Shown here: positions 34,377-45,345 of the stretch, piece after piece
How positions within the stretch are numbered: the stretch's first letter is position 1
Layout of the letters: every line of letters begins with the position of its first letter
Assembly (NCBI GenBank): GCA_029706075.1
Contig: JAINUG010000380.1
Span: forward strand, 447,117 to 511,116
Direction: 5' to 3'
Length of the DNA stretch: 64,000 bases
Source: Aldrovandia affinis
Lineage: Eukaryota > Chordata > Actinopteri > Notacanthiformes > Halosauridae
Position numbers and translations under genes: made by a program
Notes under the pieces: model-generated
Told to the model about the DNA's origin: nothing
What the model saw: only the letters and a program-made list of their open reading frames with translations
Databases searched by the model: none

Positions 34377-34600
34377 CGTTTGTGCTTACCTTATAAGTTG
34401 ATGAGATAGGAGTAACCGAAAAAGATTAAAAAATAGAAAGGAGTTTTGTATTTAAACCAGTATTTAAACCAGTATAAAGATGCAGAAAATGCGGGCAGTA
34501 AAACTTGGAGCAGCGGTGACTAGAGCGCGCGTCGCGTTCAAACAGCAAACAGGAAACAGGAAGTAAAGGGTTAAAAGGTTAAAGGGTTAAAAAGGGCACA

Positions 34601-36766
34601 GTCTAATAATCAAGAACGGTCAGGATCTCAACTTCAAAACATAAACGATTAGCTTAGTGGTTGTGTCTCTGCATATTTTTTCCCCGTTTATTCATTTTCC
34701 GTCAGCTGACAAAGTTACAGTCCACGTTTGTGGCAAAGGGTATTTCAAGCGCTTGAGTATTGATGTGTTAATACGAAGCATACACCCAGTGTTGACACAC
34801 AATACTGTTAATTGGAGTGAAGTTCAAGGGTTTGTACCTGGATCTTGCGACAATTCTAGCGATTGAAACTGTGGGTTTTTTCTTGTATACATTATTGACA
34901 TTGGCAACTTGGGAGAATCATTGCGGTTTGTGTGTCTTGATTAAAATACAAAATTAGGATTGGCAAAAGGGAAATCATTGAAGTTTGTGTGTCTAGATTC
35001 AAATAAATAAATTAGGACTGGCAAAAAGGCAGTCCAAAATAGGTCAAAACGTAGGGAGGTGTAGGCAATTTTGTGAGAAGTGTGTTGTGAGCTCAAATGG
35101 CGCCTGCGAATATTCTATGGGTTAAATGGGGTTTTCATGTGCTTTACGAGATCTGGGATCATGTGCAGGTCTTGTTTGCATTTATGTGATCTTGCGCGCG
35201 TTTCGCGAACTTTTCTATAAATGTCTTCGCAATCGCGAAGTTGCTGTACAGGTGTAAGTCATTTTGTCTTGTAAAATAGTGCACGCGATGTATGAGATAC
35301 TTGCTAAATGTTAGACGGCCTACAGTATTACAGCTAAGGGTTATTTTTGTAAAGTGGAATTGTAATATTGTTATTATAAGTGTATAGTTTACGTTAATAA
35401 TACAATAAGACTTGTCGAGACCACGGGTCCAGTAGGATAAGGGCCGTGGCCAATGAGCCCCAAATTATATTCAAATGAGCCCGGAATAAGGGACATATAA
35501 AATGAATAAAGTTACATATAGGATCACCCCTGTTCCCCAATAAAGAAAGTAAAAATGCACACATTACTGGCCCTACTAGAATACATGGGGACTTAATATC
35601 GACAAGTCGTTATTTAGAAATTTAGATATAAGAGCAGTAGGCGAGATTATGTGTTGTTTATGTTTCTGATGATGGTATTGAAGAGAGACACTTTGTTTGC
35701 ATAGCAAGTGACATACAGAGTTTAGGGTACGGGAGAAGGCTAGTGGGAAGTTATCCGTTGCGAGAGTTTGTACCGAATTATGTCAATGTGAGACAAAGTG
35801 TGAGAAACAAAATACATTGCTTATGTACAGTTGGAGGAAAGCGTCTGCTAAATGGCGTATATTATATAGAAATATAAGGAGTTGGAACACCGCTTCGGGA
35901 ATGTTTTAAAGGTCTTTATTCGACAGACTTTCTTAATAGTTTAGTTTACGAAGTTCAGCACTTTATTGGGAAATTTTCCTTGTTTCAGTTTTAGTCTGTT
36001 AGTTATTTTATCTCACCTCCATCATAATTTCAGTTTAGCGCGCCGGTAGCATTTCATTTGTTGTTCGGGACATTGATAGTTAGATTATTTAAAGACCATT
36101 CGGTTTCAACCTTTCGGGCAGTCTTATAATTACAAGTGTTCTATATTTTGTCCTGATATTTCGCTACTGTTCAGGAACGTGTATGAGCTTCGATTTTTTC
36201 CATTTTAGTGTACTTTCAAGCATTCTTACTTGAATGCGTAATCTTTGCAGCTGTTTAGATTTGTTCTCTGTTTCCCTGGTCTCCGGAATTTAAGTACAAC
36301 CTTTCTCATGTTTGAGTTATTTCGTCCCTTCAATTAGATATTCTAGGAATACTGTTTTTAGCGTGTTGAGGAAAATAGTTAGCTAGCATAAACCTATGTT
36401 TGAAAGTTCCGTGGCAGGGTGAATGCTCAGTGGGGGAAAAGAGAAAATTGTTGTGGGGGCCGGAACTAGCACGGAGTAGAGGGTGCGCGCGAAGGGGGGT
36501 CAATTTAGAGGGTGGCAGCTGGCCAACAGAGCCACAGAAAATGAAATTTGGAAAAGGTGGGGATACTAGGAGTGAGAGTGGCAGGCAGAGACTGTTTCCA
36601 TCTCACCAGTTGCAGCTTTCGATTCTTTACAATTTGGGTGCACTTTCCAACATTTTTATGTTTGCTCTTGGTTTTTAACATTGGGGTTATTACATCTGCG
36701 CCCTCAGGAGTTTTATTTTATTTTCCCGGTTTTCATTCTTGGGTCTAAAGGCAAAATTGATCAAGT
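34601..36766 (+). other. ERV leader/gag region, mostly non-coding or decayed
   Basis: I recognise no protein domain. Notable are two imperfect 65-70-bp repeats near 34900-35030 (GGCAAAAGGGAAATCATTGA region), a segment with 10-bp inverted ends at 35409-35608, and a SINE family B tail at about 35832-35865 (AAGCGTCTGCTAAATGGCGT). Bases 36400-36545 have a charged short frame that may be residual gag. Confidence 0.45.
35409..35608. repeat. 200-bp segment bounded by GACTTGTCGA inverted repeats
   Basis: GACTTGTCGA at 35409-35418 and its exact complement TCGACAAGTC at 35599-35608 enclose 180 bp of non-coding DNA in the ERV interior. It could be a short inverted-repeat element or an RNA hairpin arm; no family is recognised. 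Confidence 0.4.
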
Positions 36767-36997
36767 TTGTTTCCAGCTATTTCTGAACAAGGGGGATTAG
36801 GTAATTATACAGCAAAACCATATTATACATTAATAACAGCCCCCAAACAGCAAACAGCACCACTTGAATCCACTCCGGAAGTCAGTGCAGCCACTGCAGG
36901 CCCGCTCCCCAGCAATGCTGACATTGGGAGAGTAGAGCGCCCGCCCCCGTACGCCCCTCACACTGAACAGTTCGTGTTTAACGCCCAAACCACTTGA
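36767..36997 (+). pseudogene. Possible ERV gag fragment with PPPY motif
   Basis: The 76-codon frame contains ERPPPYAPH, a PPxY late-domain-like motif, in a proline-rich stretch as in the matrix/p12 region of several retroviral Gag proteins. It lies upstream of the pol remnants as expected for gag. No capsid or nucleocapsid sequence is recognisable, so this is a small remnant. Confidence 0.45.
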
Positions 36998-37746
36998 CAA
37001 ACAGGAAGCTGCTGTGCTGACCCCTGTAATTACTGTGTTACGGAGAGGTCACAGGGGATCAGGTGATCAGACAGGGACCTATGGCCTTTTCAAAAGGCAT
37101 ATTTGGGCATGCACGCTCACCCACAATCTGTAGGGTTTTCAGTTTGGGCGGGGTGTTTTCGCTCCGATGCGTGCGCACACAAACAAATAACAGATCTGGG
37201 GATACTCGCCTCTTCATTAGCGTGAGTTACAACCTGTCATGAGAAAGGAGGGTAAAATCCTATTTAAGTGCTCTGATGTTCTTCGTGCAGAGTGCTACAC
37301 TGCTCGCCTAGGGTCGAAACAATAATAAAACCTCAGAACTTAAGATCACAGTCTCGCTTCCTTTGAATAGCGGGATTTAAACAACCCTTCTTGGGAAAAT
37401 TGATGTGATAATGGCATCCGCCAGATGAGCCGCAGCACTTCCAATGGTCAACCGTGCACGGGGCCGTCATAGGACGGTTTGGGAAGCCCACCCCTTCTAT
37501 TCTCGTAGGAGGACTGGAAGCCCCACCTTGGAAACTGCGGAGTCTGTGGTGGATGACACCATCCTGAACTGAGATAAAGGGTGAGACTGTTTTCTGGACA
37601 ATTAATGTTAGGTGGGGTAAGCGGGACACCAGTGTAATAGAATAGTCCCGCTCATGGAGCTGTTCCCTAGTGTACAGACTGGAGGAAGTTTAGGAGGATT
37701 TGGGCGGAGTAATTGTATGTGACACTTACCGCTCGAGGGTAAGTAT

Positions 37747-38007
37747 TTGATTGCATTCCCATATGGAGGAAAACAATACACATATAACAGACTACCACAG
37801 TGGCTAGCACACCTAGCCAACCCAGACTACACACAATACTTTTATTTGGATGTATCTGAGGCGGGAGGGAGAGTCAATGCTGTGTTATTTCAAAAGGAGC
37901 ATTTGCAAAGGGGAGTCCTTTCGTACTACAGCGGTAAACCAGATGCCCTGGAGCTAGGCCAACCTAGCTGTTCCAGGTGCGTAGCCACTTTGGCTGGAGC
38001 AGTTTAG
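37747..38007 (+). pseudogene. ERV pol fragment: RT start joined to RNase H start
   Basis: The frame reads GGKQYTYNRLPQ, as at the beginning of the RT palm. It passes directly to YTQYFYLDVSEAGGRVNAVL and GVLSYYSGK, as at the RT connection/RNase H start. The whole RT core including the catalytic YxDD is deleted. The flanking interval 37000-37746 has no recognisable protease. Confidence 0.65.
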
Positions 38008-38286
38008 AAAACGGCACATATAGTTAAAATCTGTAGCACATTAAGAGCAGTGCACAGTACATTCAGGAACACACACACCAACATGGCAGAAACAAGCAGG
38101 GGGTTACCCGCAAGCTGTAGTTCTGCAAAGCAAGAAAGAGGAAGGACGCAGGGCTCTGAGACAGGTCATGGAGGAAGTGTGCGGAAAAGAGGAAGGAGTT
38201 GGAGATTACACAGACACACTAGACATGTTTTCTGAGATTCAAGAAAGGGCCAGCCCTCAGGAAAAACACAGTGGCGTAGGCAGGGG

Positions 38287-39264
38287 ATGGAGTCCGGAGC
38301 ATTTAGGCAGGAGTTCACTGACAAAGGAGGGAAGGTAAGAATTTGGAGATCTGCAGATGGCTGCATGGTAGCGCCAGTCAGCCTCGTCAGGCTACTAATA
38401 GGAGAAGCACATGGCCTGGCTCATGTGGGAAAATTGGCAACCTACAAGGCAATTAGAGAAAAATGGTGGTGTCCCTATTTGAAGGAAATGATAGACAACT
38501 TCTGTGCTGAATGTGAAACATGCGGGAAATTTAATAACAAAAAGACAATACCCCACCCACTGCTGAAATTTCCGGTGCCAGAAGCACCATGGAAGGAGAT
38601 TTGCATCGATTTCACGGACATGGGTATGTCTCAGCGTGTTCAAGGCTACAGGTACCTCTTGGTAGCAGTAGACAGATTCACCAAATGGGTAGAGGCCATT
38701 CCGGAAAAAAATGAAGATGCAGCAACAGTAGTGAATTGGCTAACCAAAGATTTAGTGCCCAGATATGGCATCCCCACTAGAATTTGCTCTGACAACGGCT
38801 CACATTTTAGGAATGAGCACCTGCAACAAGTTGAAAAGCATTTTGGGATTGTACACAGATTTGGCTCGGTGTACAGACCGCAATCGCAAGGTATTGTGGA
38901 AAGGGCAAATCAGACAATCAAGTGAAAATTGGCAAAAGTCATGTTCTCAACTAATTTGAATTGGCTTGCAGCACTGCCAATAGTGCTGTTCTCTATGAGA
39001 CACCAGAAAGCAAAGGACACTCATCTGTCCCCTCATGAGCTTCTGACAGGAAGGCCTATGCCAGGCCCGCCAAGGGACCTGAATGTTGTCCCTGACACAG
39101 CTCTGTTGCACACTGAAATCACTGAATACATGAGAATGCTGAACAATATGCCCCAGCTTCTGTCCACTCAGGGCCAAGCAAGCAGCTTAGGCAGGGGATT
39201 AGGCACCCCGAACCTAGGCTGCAACAGGCGGCGGCGGAATTGCAAAGTTCCGAGGGCACGTTAA
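38287..39264 (+). pseudogene. ERV integrase, interrupted by a stop
   Basis: The N-terminal zinc-binding motif is H-x3-H (HGLAH) with C-x2-C (CAEC). The catalytic core has D in CIDFTD, D in CSDNGSHF and E in QGIVERANQ, with exactly 35 residues between the last two (D-35-E). A TGA at 38923-38925 stops the frame right after the core. The C-terminal part (LPIVLFSMRHQKAK, LSPHELLTGRPMPGP) continues in the next frame segment at 38929-39264. It would integrate viral DNA in the nucleus. The premature stop makes a full-length product unlikely. Confidence 0.8.
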
Positions 39265-41579
39265 AGATGCTTTATAGTGCCGGGGAGAGGACTGAAGGCC
39301 CCCGTGTCTGATGAAGTATGAATGAACATACTGCCGTGGTACCGTCTAGTCGGCGTAGCTGTCGCATGTAAGTATGCAGGCAGTACGTGGTACGTGGATG
39401 ACAGTCCACACCTAGCAGAGGGGCGTAAGAGACGACCTCTGTGAACAGGCAAGGCTGGTGAAAACAGTCAAAGTTTCTATACCCATAGCGAAGTGGGATA
39501 GGGATCAGACCGTCGGTTCCTAACTGGGTGGTTAACAGCCACTACGGGGTCCTGATTAGATGCAGGACTAGGGATCGCTATCGACTGGGTCACCGGCCGG
39601 TCGGATCGCAGATGGCATTAAGACCATGAGAGATGGCCGCCGCGTTCGGCTCAATGTACAGTCAGGCCACTATAAGCTGAAACCGAATGCGTTAGTAAGC
39701 GAGTAGTGCTTTCTGTGATCAGTATTTTTGAAAAGAAAATACTGGGAAGCAGAGAGGCTGAGAGCCCTTCACTCCGAGGAGTCGGGGGGGGAAGGAACTC
39801 AGTGGAAAGGGATCCAGCCTGGAGCTGCGCCCCTCTGAGAGAGAGAGAGGGAGGCTCGAAGGATCTAAGTGAGAAACACCCTGGACGGGACCGTACCAGG
39901 TGATTGAAGCTTCGGACAGAGCTGTTCGGGTCCAAAGGAGGGAGATACGGTTTGGCACCACTACGGACACTGTTCCAAAACAGTCGCACCCACACGCACG
40001 CTCACACAAACCAGTAACAGATTAAAAGAACTACACGCAGTGACACCAGATACCTCAGATCAGGAGGACAATGACACAATTAGGAATAGTTCAGGAGGAG
40101 AAGAGGAGGAGGAGACAAGAGCTTAGTTTCACAGACTACTGTAGGGAGGTGGGACTAATGGTACTTACAGGATTAGGACTTTTGATCGTAAATATCACAA
40201 TAATGACAGGAAAACCAGAAGGAGCAGGGAAAAAATGAAACGCAAGAAAATTCTAAAAGCAGAGAGTTCGTGTTTGATCTAATGTTGCCACTCGCCGTAG
40301 TTGGAGGAATACTCCTAGGGGGAGGAATGGTAAAATTGATGCTTACCTGCGTGCTAAACTATGAGAGAACAGAGGCGGAAAACAATGGAAGGCTTGTAGG
40401 AAGACCCAGAAATAAGAAAGGAAATTGGAAATTAAGAGTAATGGTGATTTAGGCATGTGCAAGTCTGAGTGAGGCCACAGACAGTGTAGATCCGTGTGGT
40501 GCAAAAGTGATTATAAAAGCCGACATAAATAGAGATATGCCTATGCTCGCCGCTTGCAGTGTTACCACTTTAATCCCTGATGACTTTGAGAGGCAAGGCT
40601 ACAGTCCTAGTGTGGCCTCTAGAATTTTGTATCAACAGGAAACTGGAGATATGGAGGAAGCTTGGGTGGAACAGGAAGGACCCTATCCCTGAGGAGACGC
40701 AGATGATGTTTGAGCTGTGGAGAAGGGAGTGATGAATGTTGTCGATCTGTTGTTTGTCTGTCTGTATGAATGTTGTCAATCTGTTGTTTGTCTGTTTATA
40801 TGAATGTTGCTAAGAAAACAAAAAGAAAAAGAGGAAAAAATTGAAAAATGAAAGTATGGTGTCGCATTACTCTCTAATGTTTTCTACTTCTATTGTTTAC
40901 ATTCACTAAGAAGTAACTTTATACTTATTTTTACACCTATTTTTATATTCACTCTATACTTACCAAGTAACTTTATATTCTAAGCAAGAACTTAAGTGTA
41001 TAATCCATCTCTAATATTGAAAGGTTGAAATAACCATGTGATCTGACGCTTTGCTTAATGGCTCATGTGCTAGACCAAGCCCCTTGATAGTAGCATCCCA
41101 GGATGCCAATGCTGATAAATTGTAAAACGCGGGTCTGGTTCGCTGTTTAGACACCCGGTTGGTTTCGCTCAGAGCGGATGCTGAGTGCTCCTTTAAACAC
41201 TCCCACTGGCAGCACTGCCAAGCCAGGACAGTGTGGTTTTTGACCCAAAGAGGTTTTTCCCAGTGGCTGAGTAGAGCCTTCGGGGTGACATTGCTTTGCT
41301 GTGCTAGAATGCTTAAAAGGCCTAAATTGATAGTTTTGTGTAAAATTAGCATGCCCAAAGGTTGGACTGAGTAGGCACACGCCGGCAGGGTTCAAGAGCC
41401 GAAAAGACCAGCCAGAGGGTTGATTTAACCAAAGGCCTGTATGTAACCTGCTATTAGTGCATACAAGTCCCGCACCTCCAGCAAAAGAGGCTTATGTAAT
41501 GTTGAGACAGTATGGGGAAACTTTTGTTTCTGGAGCTCAAGGTGCTCTCTTAAATTGTGTTGCTCCCATAAATGTGAGC
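39265..41579 (+). other. ERV 3' region, decayed; env not recognisable
   Basis: Short frames include hydrophobic stretches (VGLMVLTGLGLLIVNITIM near 40150 and LPLAVVGGILLGGGM near 40290), which could be membrane segments of a lost envelope or accessory protein. No cysteine motif or fusion peptide can be confirmed. A 36-bp tandem repeat lies at about 40732-40810 (TGTTGTTTGTCTGT core). I do not assign a gene. Confidence 0.4.
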
Positions 41580-41591
41580 AAAGGAGGGAAT
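41580..41591 (+). promoter_or_regulatory. ERV polypurine tract
   Basis: AAAGGAGGGAAT directly precedes the 3' LTR TG and would prime plus-strand DNA synthesis. Confidence 0.75.
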
Positions 41592-42024
41592 TGTGGGAAT
41601 TTATTAGTATGTTTTTATTCTGACCTGACTGTGAATTAATGTACAGAGCTCATGTTCTGCAACTATGACCCTTTGTTCTCGCAGAAAGTGGCAAACTAGC
41701 TCGGGGGGCCCTGTTTTGATAAGGCTGAGTTCTTGCACCTGTTCTCACAAGGTTAAGATAAGAACAAAGACAGTGCCCACTGTCTTCAAAGATGTAACTT
41801 GTTGCTGATTGGAGAGCCTGAACCTGAGTGGGAGAAAAGGAGAAGTTTGAAGACGGCCCAGCAGAAGCGCTTCCCGAAAGACGGCTCTACAAATCAGTTG
41901 GGAGATTTGTGTAGTTTTCTTTTGATTCCTGTTACTTTCTACTTGTCTCTAATAAATTCTGAGTTAAGAATTATTTGGTCTTAGTATTTTGCCTCCTCAA
42001 CGCCTCCTTTGATACACGCTAACA
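41592..42024 (+). repeat. 3' LTR of the ERV
   Basis: 433 bp, the same as the 5' LTR except for a 28-bp deletion after GAGCCTGAACC (about 41824). It has AATAAA at 41951-41956 and is followed by the AGCA target duplication. Confidence 0.85.
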
Positions 42025-43351
42025 AGCACCACACCAAATTCTTTTGCGCCATTTAAGAACTCACAGAGACTGGTTAGTCAGTCTGAAGATATTAGCTCGC
42101 TATCTAGCTAGCAGTTAGCTAATGTGGCTAAGTATGTAACAGTAGATGGCTACCGGTAAATTGGATAACGCTAGGTTGCTGAAACTATTTCTAACTAAAA
42201 TAGTCTCAACCGTCAATTCTGTACAGCAACAGGTAGCTAATACACCCAGCGTCATCATGTAATGTTATGGGCTGAAAAGGAGAAGCAAAGCTAGCTAGCT
42301 AACTAAGGTAGCTATTATTATTTGGGACGTTAACATCAGCTAGCTAACTTGTATGAATAAATTGGCAATCTGATTAAAAAGATTGTGCTATGGATAACGT
42401 TTTGGCTAACTTTTTGTTCCATCACCGTGCGCACTCCTCTTCCTCGGGCATTTCAGAGAACAGTCCGGTACTACATTGCTGTTAACCTAAATATTAACAA
42501 CAAAAAGCATCAACTACGAGTGTTTCGTATTAACGTAAGCCTTCCTTTGGCTTGTATTTATTTGCTCGTTTATTTTTGGTTGATAGCCGAGATTGCAGCT
42601 CAAATTTACGTTCATTTCAGGTAACCTCGTTAGCAAACGTAATGACAATGCAGTGCTCATTCTACTAATGACAGATAGCTATTTATAAAACACTATCCTG
42701 CTAATTAAAATTGAATAATTCGCTAATTGGATGTTTCAATATCATTTATGATAACAGAATAGTCTCATCTTTAGATTCAGCCAGAGCCTTGAAAGTATAA
42801 TGTGGAGGCCCACTTCTTTTCTTCAACTTGCAGTTTGTCAAAGTGTCTCTTGGTCTTTATAGTTCAGTAGGCAAATCAGTGTGATCTAGTTAATGATTTG
42901 TGTATTGTTAATCAACAGGTGTGCTGAGTGTACAGAGGTCAAGGCAAAGAGAGGCATTACTGAGGAGCAGCCCAGTATAGACTCATTCCTCAAGGCAGGG
43001 ACCATTCAGGTGTACAGCCAGGGCCACCCTTGTCAACAAGCAGTCACAGAAGCAGTGATTCAGGACCTTATCACTGACAGCAGCCTCCCTCTGTCCCTGG
43101 TGGAAAAGAGGAGCTTCAGACATTTCATGTCTGTCCTGGACCCACGATACAACCCTGTCAGCCGAGGGAAAGTGACTACGCAGTTGACTCATGTAGTGCT
43201 AGAAAAAGAATCCATCATCAAAAACAAACGGGCTGAAACCAACTATGTGTTCGTAACTGTAGACATCTGGTCTGATAGAACCATGAGGGGCTTCCTGGGC
43301 GTTGCAGCCCATTACATGAATTTGGGAAGGAGAAATCTTGTCAAAATATGA
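42025..43351 (+). pseudogene. ZBED-like hAT transposase remnant (unit B)
   Basis: It resumes the BED exon cut at 28662, then non-coding DNA rich in TAGCTAGC motifs. A long frame follows at 42893-43351: CTEVKAKRGITEEQPSIDSF, SLVEKRSFRHFMSVLDPRY, VTVDIWSDRTMRGFLGVAAH. This is the start of the hAT catalytic region; the first catalytic Asp is likely in VDIWSD. Unlike unit A it is not cut by a LINE. The C-terminal half, including the dimerisation domain, is absent. Confidence 0.65.
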
Positions 43352-43809
43352 GTAGTAGTTTTGAAAATATTAACATGTACATAAAAAATTTGAAAACAAG
43401 ATGGCCGACTGCTCAAATTAATTAACTTTTTTCTTTGTAACCAAAAAACATTTTCACAAAACAATGTTCAAATTCCATCTATCTACCATCTACCATCTGG
43501 TGAAGTGACGCCAAGATCTGTGACCGATGGTATCGAAACCTCCCCTTGGTTGTTTTGGCGTGGACTGACTACAATAATCATCCAAAAAGTGCATCTATTG
43601 TCAAAAGGGACTGGTATAGAGATGATTTAGACTCGTACATATAAAGTTGAGACTTGACTTGAACTTGCATGAAGTGACTTAATGACCAGTCTGATACACA
43701 CACACATATGCAGTATGTGTGTGTTTTACATACTCAATACATTTGACAATATCTACAGTTGGATCATTTGAAGAAATAATCCACAAAAAACCTCACCCAT
43801 ACACATTTA
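43352..43809. other. Non-coding DNA after the hAT remnant (unit B)
   Basis: Matches 6395-7055 apart from the unit A SINE. No gene. Confidence 0.5.
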
Positions 43810-43958
43810 ATATAATACGCCATTTAGCAGACGCTTTTATCCAAAGCGACTTACAGTAGTGAATGCATACATTTTCAGTATATGTGGCCCCAGTGGGGAT
43901 TGAACCCACAACCTAAGCGTTGCCAACGCTGTGCTCTATCAACTGAGCCACAGAGAAC
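43810..43958 (-). mobile_element. tRNA-derived SINE (family B), unit B insertion
   Basis: Reverse copy of the family at 6754-6940 (B box GGTTCAATCCC on the minus strand). It is flanked by CACATTTA (43802-43809 and 43959-43966). Unit A has the empty site near 7053-7060. Confidence 0.8.
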
Positions 43959-43966
43959 CACATTTA

Positions 43967-44529
43967 GAAAGGTGTTTCATGGAAACTCGTCAAAAAATGT
44001 AATCAATAGAGGGTACCATCGGCCGCCAAATTGGGAGAATATACTTCTATATCTTTCTTGTAGTGTGGTGCCCAGTACTGCACACGGCACTCTAAATGAG
44101 GTCTGACAAATGCATTATATAACATCAATATAATCTCCTTTCAGGTTTTTCAATTGTTTACCAGTAACTGAAACACTCTTTTAACCTATTAAGATAAAAT
44201 AGGTAAGTATAAATAAATACAATAATTACACTTTAAAAGATTTTCAAAATGCAACACTTTTAACACATTATATGTGAGAATATATGTGTATATGCATGCA
44301 AGGGTTAACCTTTAAAAATGTATATGATGGTTGCACTTAATTCATATAAAATCTATATACCAATTTATTAAAGGTTTACACTGAAAATAGCCAAATTGTT
44401 GTAACGTTGGAGGCCTGCGGTATGTGAGCTGTTTGCAGTTAAATGGTGCAATATGGTAACTGTTTTCTTGACAACAGACACATATGCCACATCTCATGCA
44501 ATTAGAAAAAATATTTAAAATGCTTACTA
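43967..44529. other. AT-rich DNA before the L1 block (unit B)
   Basis: Matches 7060-7905 minus the unit A LINE tail. It ends with the 47-bp segment (44483-44529) that recurs at 52653-52699. No gene. Confidence 0.5.
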
Positions 44530-45345
44530 GGGGGCGTGGCTATGGCGCGGAGCTGAACGGTCGCATTTCTACTCTCTGTCAAAATCGGTTAAATTGAGCA
44601 ATTATCCTGTGCTAAAAACGAACTAATTCCTTTATTAAACTACGTTTGAGTGTATCTGGGATCTAGTCATGTCGAACAAACCGCCTAAATCTGCCTCGAA
44701 AAAGGCTCAGAACAAGGCCGACTGTCTTGAAGAAACGGGGGAAGAAGCTAGCATGCTAACTACCCATGCACAACGGGGGAAGAAGCTAGCATGCTAACTA
44801 CCCATGCATGCTAACTACCCATGCACAATGGGGGAAGAAGCTAGCATGCTAACTACCCATGCATAACGGGGGAAGAAGCTAGCATGCTAACTACCCATGC
44901 ACAACGGGGGAAGAAGCTAGCATGCTAACTACCCATGCACAACGGGGGGAAAAGCTAGCATGCTAACTACCCATGCACAACGGGGGAAGAAGCTAGCATG
45001 CTAACTACCCATGCACAACCTCTGGAGTTCTAGCATGCTGACTACCCATGCACAATCTCTGGAAGCAGCAGGGATTTTAGAAGCAATTACAGCCCTGAAA
45101 GACGACTTCGGCTCCAAATTCGACAGAGTTCTGGCTGCAGTAAATGGGATCAAATTGGACTTCAAAGATTTCCCAGGGAGACTGGGGCAGGCGGAGGACC
45201 TTTGGCGAGTGCCATCTTGGAAGAGGCGTCAGGTCGCCTTCGTCACTACCGGTCGCAGGACTATGGCAGCAAAATCACATTACTGGGGGGGGGATTGACA
45301 TAGAAATAGCGGGTCTAATTGACTACCACATTGGGAGAAAAATCG
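44530..45345 (+). pseudogene. L1/Tx1 5' end and ORF1 N-terminus (unit B)
   Basis: It begins GGGGGCGTGGCTATGGCGCG, like an L1 5' end. The ATG at about 44669 gives MSNKPPKSASKKAQNKADCL, and after the repeat array GILEAITALKDDFGSKFDRV then NGIKLDF, a coiled-coil-like ORF1 start. The 38-bp array (44735-45060) breaks the frame. A SINE-like tail (ACCACATTGGGAGAAAAATC) follows near 45325. Confidence 0.5.
44735..45060 (+). repeat. 38-bp tandem repeat array
   Basis: About eight complete or partial units contain GGGGGAAGAAGCTAGCATGC followed by TAACTACCCATGCACAA. Several units carry small variants. The array is absent from unit A. 38 is not divisible by 3, so it destroys the host ORF1 frame. Confidence 0.85.

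Larger units (their letters stand above)
29724..34600 (-). mobile_element. Near-full-length L2 LINE, antisense inside the ERV
   Basis: The 3' end is at 29724 (minus strand ATGGCGCTATACAAAAATAA then repeated GATT). ORF2 lies at about 30430-33389 and ORF1 at 33508-34376. The right (5') boundary is approximate because no target duplication was found. Several single-base frameshifts disable both ORFs. Truncated relatives lie at 9521-9690 and around 46440-48450. Confidence 0.8.
28663..42024 (+). mobile_element. Endogenous retrovirus with nested L2, inserted in hAT BED exon
   Basis: The 13.4-kb element is bounded by TG...CA LTRs (28663-29123 and 41592-42024) and AGCA target duplications (28659-28662, 42025-42028). 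The empty site is in unit A at 4586-4589. It has a tRNA-Trp-type primer-binding site, a polypurine tract, and gag, RNase H and integrase remnants. The RT core is missing and stops are present, so it is defective. An antisense L2 occupies about 29724-34600. Genus is not assigned; the 4-bp duplication and PPPY motif fit gamma- or epsilon-like ERVs, but that is weak evidence. Confidence 0.85.

Noticed and set aside
39651..40009. Minus-strand frames of 96-114 codons in the ERV
   Set aside because: Serine/proline/leucine-rich frames opposite a purine-rich ERV stretch; no recognised domain and no splice or start context.
40270..40452. Hydrophobic short frame as an envelope transmembrane protein
   Set aside because: Only about 17 hydrophobic residues, no cysteine motif or fusion peptide, and stops in flanking frames; kept only as an unassigned ERV 3' region.
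44735..45060. CRISPR-like array
   Set aside because: The 38-bp units are contiguous without unique spacers and the DNA is vertebrate; it is a simple tandem repeat.
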